From assembly GCA_030039095.1 (NCBI GenBank), contig JASHQP010000360.1, positions 1 through 18,230 on the forward strand: a stretch of 18,230 nt of DNA, in the 5' to 3' direction. A program made the position numbers and the translations under genes. The notes under the pieces are model-generated. The model was given only the letters and a program-made list of their open reading frames with translations, was not told the origin of the DNA and did no database searches. The stretch comes from Streptosporangiaceae bacterium (GTDB lineage: Bacteria > Actinomycetota > Actinomycetes > Streptosporangiales > Streptosporangiaceae). Within the stretch, counting starts at the first letter, position 1. Every line of letters starts with the position of its first letter. Positions 14,754-18,230 of this stretch are shown one piece after another.

Positions 14754-15611
14754 ATGCCGCCCGAACGTGGCGCAGCGCCGGGCGCAGCCGCAGGGATCGA
14801 CCTGGCCGGGTTCGTGCCGGAGCGGACGGCCGATCCCGCGACGGCCCTGCACGCGCTCGAACGCACGGGCGCCGCGATCCTCTCCTCGAGCGGCACCGGC
14901 CGCACGCACGCCGCCGCGGCCACTATCGAGGTCCTGGCCAGCCGGCTGCGCGCGCACCGCCAGCCCGTCGACATCGGCACCAATCCCGTCCCCGGACAGC
15001 CCACCTACTTCGACCCGGCCACACGGACCGTGAACTCCAACCCCGCCACCGGCGGCAACGCGCACTGCGACGGGTACATGCTCTACGGCAACGCATACCC
15101 AGACGTGGTCTCGCTGCTGTGCGTGCGGCCCGCCCCCGCCGGGGGTGAGTCGGCGGTCCTCGACGGATACCGGGTGCTCGACGCCGTCGAGGCCGCCGAC
15201 CCGGAGATGGGCGCGTTCCTGCGGGAGACGCCGGTCGAGCAGAGTACGCCCACGGGCGTACCTTGCCGTGCGCCCATCGCCGCCCGGGCACCGGGAGGCA
15301 GGGTCGCGCTGCGATGCCACGAGCATCAGCGCTGCCCCGACGGCGTCAAGCCAGACCCCAGCGCCCAGGACAAGATCAGGCGCTGGCACGAGGCCGTGGA
15401 CCGGGCCGCGGAGGCCGCGCCCCGGTTCCTCCTCGGCCCAGGAGACCTGCTGTGCATGGACAACTACCGCGTCTTCCACCTGCGCGACCCCTACAGCGGC
15501 AACACGCGGCTACTGTGCCGCGTCTGGGCGTGGACCGACCAGGCCATCGGGCTCCCCAGCCCGCGGACGCCAGGCCCAGACCGCACCGCCGACATCATCA
15601 CCGCGACCTAG
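14754..15611 (+). CDS. Fe(II)/2-oxoglutarate dioxygenase, TauD/clavaminate synthase-like (copy 2)
   Basis: The 285-residue protein has the triad His104-x-Asp106 (GNAHCDGYMLYGNAYPDVV) and His232 (CMDNYRVFHLRD), with Arg246 in CRVWAWTDQ as the 2-oxoglutarate partner. The order and spacing match copy 1 and AsnO/VioC-like amino-acid oxygenases. The N-terminal region (RTGAAILSSSGTGR) aligns with DGAAVLETGSGG of copy 1, which supports a start near here. A GTG at 14721 is in frame but lies inside the binding-protein gene, so ATG 14754 is preferred; GGACGG lies 10 bases upstream. This is a cytosolic enzyme that hydroxylates or otherwise oxidises a small molecule, plausibly an imported ligand or a biosynthetic amino acid. 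It is the last gene of the operon. Confidence 0.87.
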   Translation: MPPERGAAPGAAAGIDLAGFVPERTADPATALHALERTGAAILSSSGTGRTHAAAATIEVLASRLRAHRQPVDIGTNPVPGQPTYFDPATRTVNSNPATGGNAHCDGYMLYGNAYPDVVSLLCVRPAPAGGESAVLDGYRVLDAVEAADPEMGAFLRETPVEQSTPTGVPCRAPIAARAPGGRVALRCHEHQRCPDGVKPDPSAQDKIRRWHEAVDRAAEAAPRFLLGPGDLLCMDNYRVFHLRDPYSGNTRLLCRVWAWTDQAIGLPSPRTPGPDRTADIITAT

Positions 15612-15651
15612 CCGAGAGAGCCCTGCCCAGCGTGGCCGGGCGATCCTGCTG

Positions 15652-15677
15652 GGTCTGGTGCCAGCGCCACCCAGACC
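15652..15677. terminator. Candidate hairpin terminator after the uptake operon
   Basis: GGTCTGG (15652-15658) pairs perfectly with CCAGACC (15671-15677), and two further pairs are possible with one bulged C. It lies 40 bases after the last dioxygenase stop and 67 bases before the end of the convergent flavin-protein gene. There is no clear T-tract, which is common for actinobacterial terminators. A second short pairing (CTACA/TGTAG, 15677-15699) follows. It could serve both converging transcripts. Confidence 0.4.
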
Positions 15678-15744
15678 TACATTTACACGAAGGCTGTAGT
15701 TGAAACTAGCCAAGCCTGAACGGGTGGGCAGGTACCACACACGG

Positions 15745-16194
15745 TCATCGGCACCAGCCGAGTAGGCGGATTCCGGTGATGATCTCGGGCCTGATGGCGA
15801 TGACATGGTCCATCTGGACGGCCACCCATGGTTCAAGCAGTTGCTGGTAGCGGGCGATCGCGACGGGGTCGCGGACCAGCCGCGCCATCCCCGTTACGAT
15901 CACGCTCCACCCGGTATGCCGGACCGGGTCCAGCTCGTCGGCCTCGTAGCAGACGACCGCGCCATCCTTGCCGGCGGCGCGTCCGGCGATCGCCGACCCC
16001 AGATGCGACCGGATGATGATCGTCTGGTCGTCGACCAGGTGATTGACCGGCCGGATCGCGGGCATCGCGTGCAAGGTGAACACGATCCGGCCCAGCGACA
16101 CACTGCTCAGCAACTGCCAGGACTCTTCCCCGGTTAGTTCCAGGGTCTGCCGCGGCCGCATGATCTGTGCGCGGATCTGTTCGTCTCCTGCCAC
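15745..16194 (-). CDS. Pyridoxamine 5'-phosphate oxidase-like FMN-binding protein
   Basis: The 149-residue protein is read from GTG 16194. It contains SVSLGRIVFTLHAMPAIRPV, NHLVDDQTIIIRSHLGSAIA, VVCYEADELDP and WSVIVTGMARLV. This is the split-barrel pattern of the small PNPOx-like family, whose members bind FMN, F420 or haem; the R-P-V-N-H strand and the TGWSV strand are typical. It is a cytosolic redox or cofactor-binding protein with unknown substrate. GAGGG lies about 6 bases before the GTG. An in-frame ATG 12 codons later (MRPRQTLEL) is an alternative start. It is convergent with the uptake operon and not obviously part of it. Confidence 0.82.
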   Translation of the reverse strand: MAGDEQIRAQIMRPRQTLELTGEESWQLLSSVSLGRIVFTLHAMPAIRPVNHLVDDQTIIIRSHLGSAIAGRAAGKDGAVVCYEADELDPVRHTGWSVIVTGMARLVRDPVAIARYQQLLEPWVAVQMDHVIAIRPEIITGIRLLGWCR

Positions 16195-16277
16195 GAGCCC
16201 TCATTCCCTCACCCCGGCGGGGTCGCAGGCCCGATGCGGCCCCGGTGATCACATAGCCATGATGACCTGCGGAGGCA

Positions 16278-16312
16278 CCGAAGGTCAGGGCCGAAGGTCA
16301 GGGCCGAAGGTC
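16278..16312 (+). repeat. 13-bp tandem repeat, about 2.7 copies
   Basis: The unit CCGAAGGTCAGGG occurs at 16278-16290 and 16291-16303, followed by a partial third copy, CCGAAGGTC, at 16304-16312. It lies in the 201-bp gap between the divergent flavin-protein and DUF167 genes. The rest of that gap shows no gene. The repeat could be binding sites with one-helical-turn-plus spacing, or simple replication slippage. Confidence 0.6.
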
Positions 16313-16395
16313 CCGAACTGGTCCACGAGGCTGATATCGGGTCCTGGCTACCCCTGTGAAAGCCCTGTACCTGGCGGCGGCGCACACTATCAGTC

Positions 16396-16653
16396 GTGCG
16401 CGTTACTGTTCGGGTCCGGCCTGGATCGGCCCGCCCCGGCGTGGGCGGCGACCACGATGGCGCCCTCGTCGTCCGGGTCAGCGCGCGTGCGGCGGACGGC
16501 CGGGCGACGGCCGCCGCGCTGGCGGCCGTTGCGGCGGCTTTCGGTGTCCCGCGTAATTCGGTGCGGCTGGTGAGCGGGGCAGCAAGCCGGACGAAGATCG
16601 TCGACGTGCCCGGCGGCGATCCGGCAGTACTTGACCGGCTGCTGGCACGGTAA
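16396..16653 (+). CDS. DUF167/YggU family protein
   Basis: The 85-residue protein from GTG 16396 reads MRVTVRVRPGSARPGVGG, then GALVVRVSARAADGRATAAA, FGVPRNSVRLVSGAASRTKI and ends LLAR. V-x-V-x-PGS...VGG, the L-V-V-R-V strand, DGRAT and V-x-L-V-x-G-x-x-S-R-x-K are hallmarks of this small conserved family, whose cellular role is unsettled. The length is normal. I see no strong ribosome-binding site, and the message may have a short or no leader. It is convergent with the ArsR gene, which ends 72 bases downstream. Confidence 0.85.
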   Translation: MRVTVRVRPGSARPGVGGDHDGALVVRVSARAADGRATAAALAAVAAAFGVPRNSVRLVSGAASRTKIVDVPGGDPAVLDRLLAR

Positions 16654-16725
16654 GGGCTCGCAGGCAACCCGGGAACTGCAGGATTGGCGTGCGGCTGCGG
16701 CGACGGCGGCGGGTAGCGCTGGGCG

Positions 16726-17067
16726 TCAGACAGGCTCGGCGAGTGACTCGCGGAGTTCGGCTAGAAGCTGGTTCTGGCCGGCGAGCATTTCGGTGAGGAT
16801 CCGGCGGGCTGCGCGCATCAGGTCGGCGACGTCGCCGCCGGAGAGGGCGTAGACGACGGTCGTGCCGTGGCGGGTGGCGGTGACGATGCCTGAACGGCGC
16901 AGCACTGCCAGTTGCTGGGACAGGCTGGATGGCTCGACGGCGATCTCTGCGAGGAGGTCGCGTACCGGCTTGGGCCCGTCCTGGAGCAGTTCGAGGACCT
17001 GGATGCGCACCGGGTGGCCGAGCATCCGGAAAAACTCGGCCTTGGCCTGGTAGAGCGGTACCGGCAT
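16726..17067 (-). CDS. ArsR/SmtB-family winged-helix repressor without cysteines
   Basis: The 113-residue protein starts MPVPLYQAKAEFFRMLGHPV and continues RIQVLELLQDGPKPVRDL, then VEPSSLSQQLAVLRRSGIVT (the recognition helix) and ATRHGTTVVYAL (the wing). This is a standard ArsR fold. There is no cysteine anywhere, so the classical alpha-3 CxC metal site is absent; it may sense something other than thiophilic metals, or act through His/Asp sites. GGGAGGAG lies 6 bases before ATG 17067, which fixes the start. It is divergent from the PEP carboxykinase gene across 93 bp, so it probably represses itself and possibly that gene (inference). Confidence 0.9.
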   Translation of the reverse strand: MPVPLYQAKAEFFRMLGHPVRIQVLELLQDGPKPVRDLLAEIAVEPSSLSQQLAVLRRSGIVTATRHGTTVVYALSGGDVADLMRAARRILTEMLAGQNQLLAELRESLAEPV

Positions 17068-17160
17068 CGGATCTCCTCCCGGCACTGGTCTATCCTTCTT
17101 CTTGTTCTCCTCGCAATATACAAAGTTGAAAATTTCTGCAAACAGCGGAGGGGTTGGGCG
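17068..17160. promoter_or_regulatory. Divergent ArsR / PEP carboxykinase promoter region
   Basis: This 93-bp spacer contains an AT-rich core at 17114-17138. On the minus strand TATATT (17120 to 17115) with TTTGCA (17142 to 17137) about 16 bases upstream could be the arsR promoter. On the plus strand TATACA (17117-17122) is a possible -10 for the carboxykinase without a good -35. GAAAATTTC is a small palindrome at about 17128-17136. Overlapping divergent boxes would let one bound repressor control both genes. GGAGG precedes the carboxykinase ATG. Confidence 0.4.
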
Positions 17161-18230
17161 ATGGCTGACGTGTGCGCGGTGCTTGACGGGGCGGGGCTGA
17201 GGAATGTTCATGTGCGTGAGTTTGTGCGGTACTGGGCTGGGCTGTCGGGGGCGGCGCGGGTGGAGGTGGTCGGCGCGGGGGATGATGGGCGGCTGGTGGG
17301 GGAGGCTCTGGCGGCGGGGGAGATCGTGCCGGCGGGTGAGGGGGTGTATTACTCGCGTAGTTATGTGAAGGACACGGCGCGGTCGGAGGAGCGCACGATC
17401 GTGGCGACGGGCAGCCCGGCTGATAGGGGTGTGTATAACAACTGGCGGCCGTCGGGTGAGATGCGGCCGCTGGTGGAGGGGCTGATGCGGGGGGCGTCGG
17501 CGGGCAAGACGCTGTATGTGGTGCCGTATCTGATGGCGCCGGCGGGGTCGCCGCTGGAGCGGTATGCGGCGGGGGTGCAGCTGACCGATGCGCGGACGGT
17601 GGTGCTGCACATGATCCGGATGGCGCGGGTGGGGGTGGGGTACGTCGAGGGCCTGGCGGATCCGGCGAGTTTCGTGCGGGCTGTGCATATTACTGGTGAC
17701 CTGGAGGCGCTGGGCCAGGGGACGGCTGGGGACAAGCGGTATTTCGTGACGTTCGCTGATGAGCGGACGATTTTGCACTTCGGCTCTTCTTACGGCGGCA
17801 ACGCGCTGCTCGGCAAGATCGCGCATGGGCTGCGGCAGGCGGCTTATGACGGGTGGGCCTCGGGTGAGTTCCTGGCCGAGCAGTTCATGCTCATCGGCAT
17901 CGCGGACAGGCAGACCGGCAGGCGGTACCACATCTGCGGCGGCTTCCCCAGCGCGTCGGGCAAGACGAACCTGGCGATGATGCTGGCCCCGGACGCCCTC
18001 GGCGGCCGCTACCAGGTCTACTTCTACGGTGATGACATCGCGTGGCTGCGCGTCGACCCCGGTGACGGCAAGATCTACGCGATCAACCCCGAGTTCGGCG
18101 TGTTCGGCGTGGCCAAGGACACCAACGAGACCACGAACCCGACCGCGCTCGGATCGGTGGCCCCGGGCACCGGGACGATCTTCACCAACGTCGCGTACAA
18201 CGATGACACGCAGGAGGTGTGGTGGGAGGG
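17161..18230 (+). CDS. Divergent phosphoenolpyruvate carboxykinase (GTP), partial (3' end outside window)
   Basis: The frame is open from ATG 17161 to the right edge, about 356 residues of an expected 600 or so. Family landmarks in order: DTARSEERTIVATG (67-85 region), NNW (93-95), KTLYVVPYLMAPAGSP (PEP/oxaloacetate site region), HFGSSYGGNALLGKI (206-220), FPSASGKTN (262-270, P-loop), YGDDIAW (289-295), INPEFGVFGV, and IFTNVA...VWWEG at the edge. The enzyme would interconvert oxaloacetate plus GTP with PEP, CO2 and GDP in the cytosol. Oddities: the P-loop Cys of typical GTP-type enzymes is Ser266. The Lys-Lys pair after LLG is Lys-Ile (219-220). The AEHM histidine position reads AEQF, with Gln241. 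The call is firm at family level. Whether it is a normal housekeeping PEPCK is uncertain. Confidence 0.85.
   Translation, partial: MADVCAVLDGAGLRNVHVREFVRYWAGLSGAARVEVVGAGDDGRLVGEALAAGEIVPAGEGVYYSRSYVKDTARSEERTIVATGSPADRGVYNNWRPSGEMRPLVEGLMRGASAGKTLYVVPYLMAPAGSPLERYAAGVQLTDARTVVLHMIRMARVGVGYVEGLADPASFVRAVHITGDLEALGQGTAGDKRYFVTFADERTILHFGSSYGGNALLGKIAHGLRQAAYDGWASGEFLAEQFMLIGIADRQTGRRYHICGGFPSASGKTNLAMMLAPDALGGRYQVYFYGDDIAWLRVDPGDGKIYAINPEFGVFGVAKDTNETTNPTALGSVAPGTGTIFTNVAYNDDTQEVWWE

Noticed and set aside
15677..15699. CTACA/TGTAG hairpin as the operon terminator
   Set aside because: Five pairs with a 13-base loop is weak; the 7-bp GC-rich pairing at 15652-15677 is the better candidate.
16278..16312. 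CRISPR array
   Set aside because: The repeats are 13 bp, directly adjacent without spacers, and fewer than three full copies. There are no cas genes in the window.
1..18230. Insertion sequence, integrase, tRNA or attachment site
   Set aside because: I found no transposase or integrase motifs, no tRNA-like cloverleaf and no terminal repeats with target duplications. The TA decay alone does not show a mobile element.

Overview
The window is very GC-rich. Its genes show strong G/C bias at third codon positions, frequent GTG starts, 4-base ATGA/GTGA gene overlaps and a candidate leaderless promoter. With a large LuxR-type ATPase regulator and a GTP-type PEP carboxykinase, this suggests a soil-type, Streptomyces-like actinobacterium. 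I cannot name the species. All calls come from reading the sequence; no database search was run.

Layout. (1) 1-1856, minus: 5' part of a large sacsin/HSP90-like ATPase gene, running off the left edge. (2) 2014-2549: a toxin-antitoxin relic with an apparently leaderless promoter and dyad, an intact antitoxin-like gene, and a PIN-type toxin reading frame broken by a deletion/frameshift. (3) 2622-5249, minus: an LAL-type (AAA ATPase plus LuxR helix-turn-helix) regulator. It is divergent from (4) 5451-8986, plus: an alpha/beta hydrolase, an overlapping multi-pass membrane protein and a carotenoid-oxygenase-family enzyme. A 16-bp palindrome lies in the shared promoter region. (5) 8987-9138: an intergenic block with an AT-rich promoter-like stretch. 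(6) 9139-15611, plus: a compact probable operon. It holds an Fe(II)/2-oxoglutarate dioxygenase (with a probable frameshift near its 5' end), a FecCD-type permease, an ABC ATPase, a lipoprotein substrate-binding protein, a small DUF2171-like protein, a second binding lipoprotein and a second dioxygenase. (7) 15745-16194, minus: a PNPOx-like flavin protein. (8) 16396-16653, plus: a DUF167/YggU protein. (9) 16726-17067, minus: an ArsR-type repressor, divergent from (10) 17161-18230, plus: a divergent PEP carboxykinase (GTP), cut by the right edge.

How it may work together (inference). The core is an import-and-oxidise module. A siderophore/cobalamin/haem-class ABC importer has two paralogous binding lipoproteins and is flanked by two paralogous amino-acid-hydroxylase-like dioxygenases. 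Upstream, and possibly under the LAL regulator, are a C-C-bond hydrolase-like enzyme and a non-haem iron carotenoid/stilbene cleavage oxygenase. The most novel signal is this pairing of binding proteins with dioxygenases around one permease/ATPase pair. The second is a PEP carboxykinase that appears to lack two metal-ligand residues and the P-loop cysteine typical of its family.
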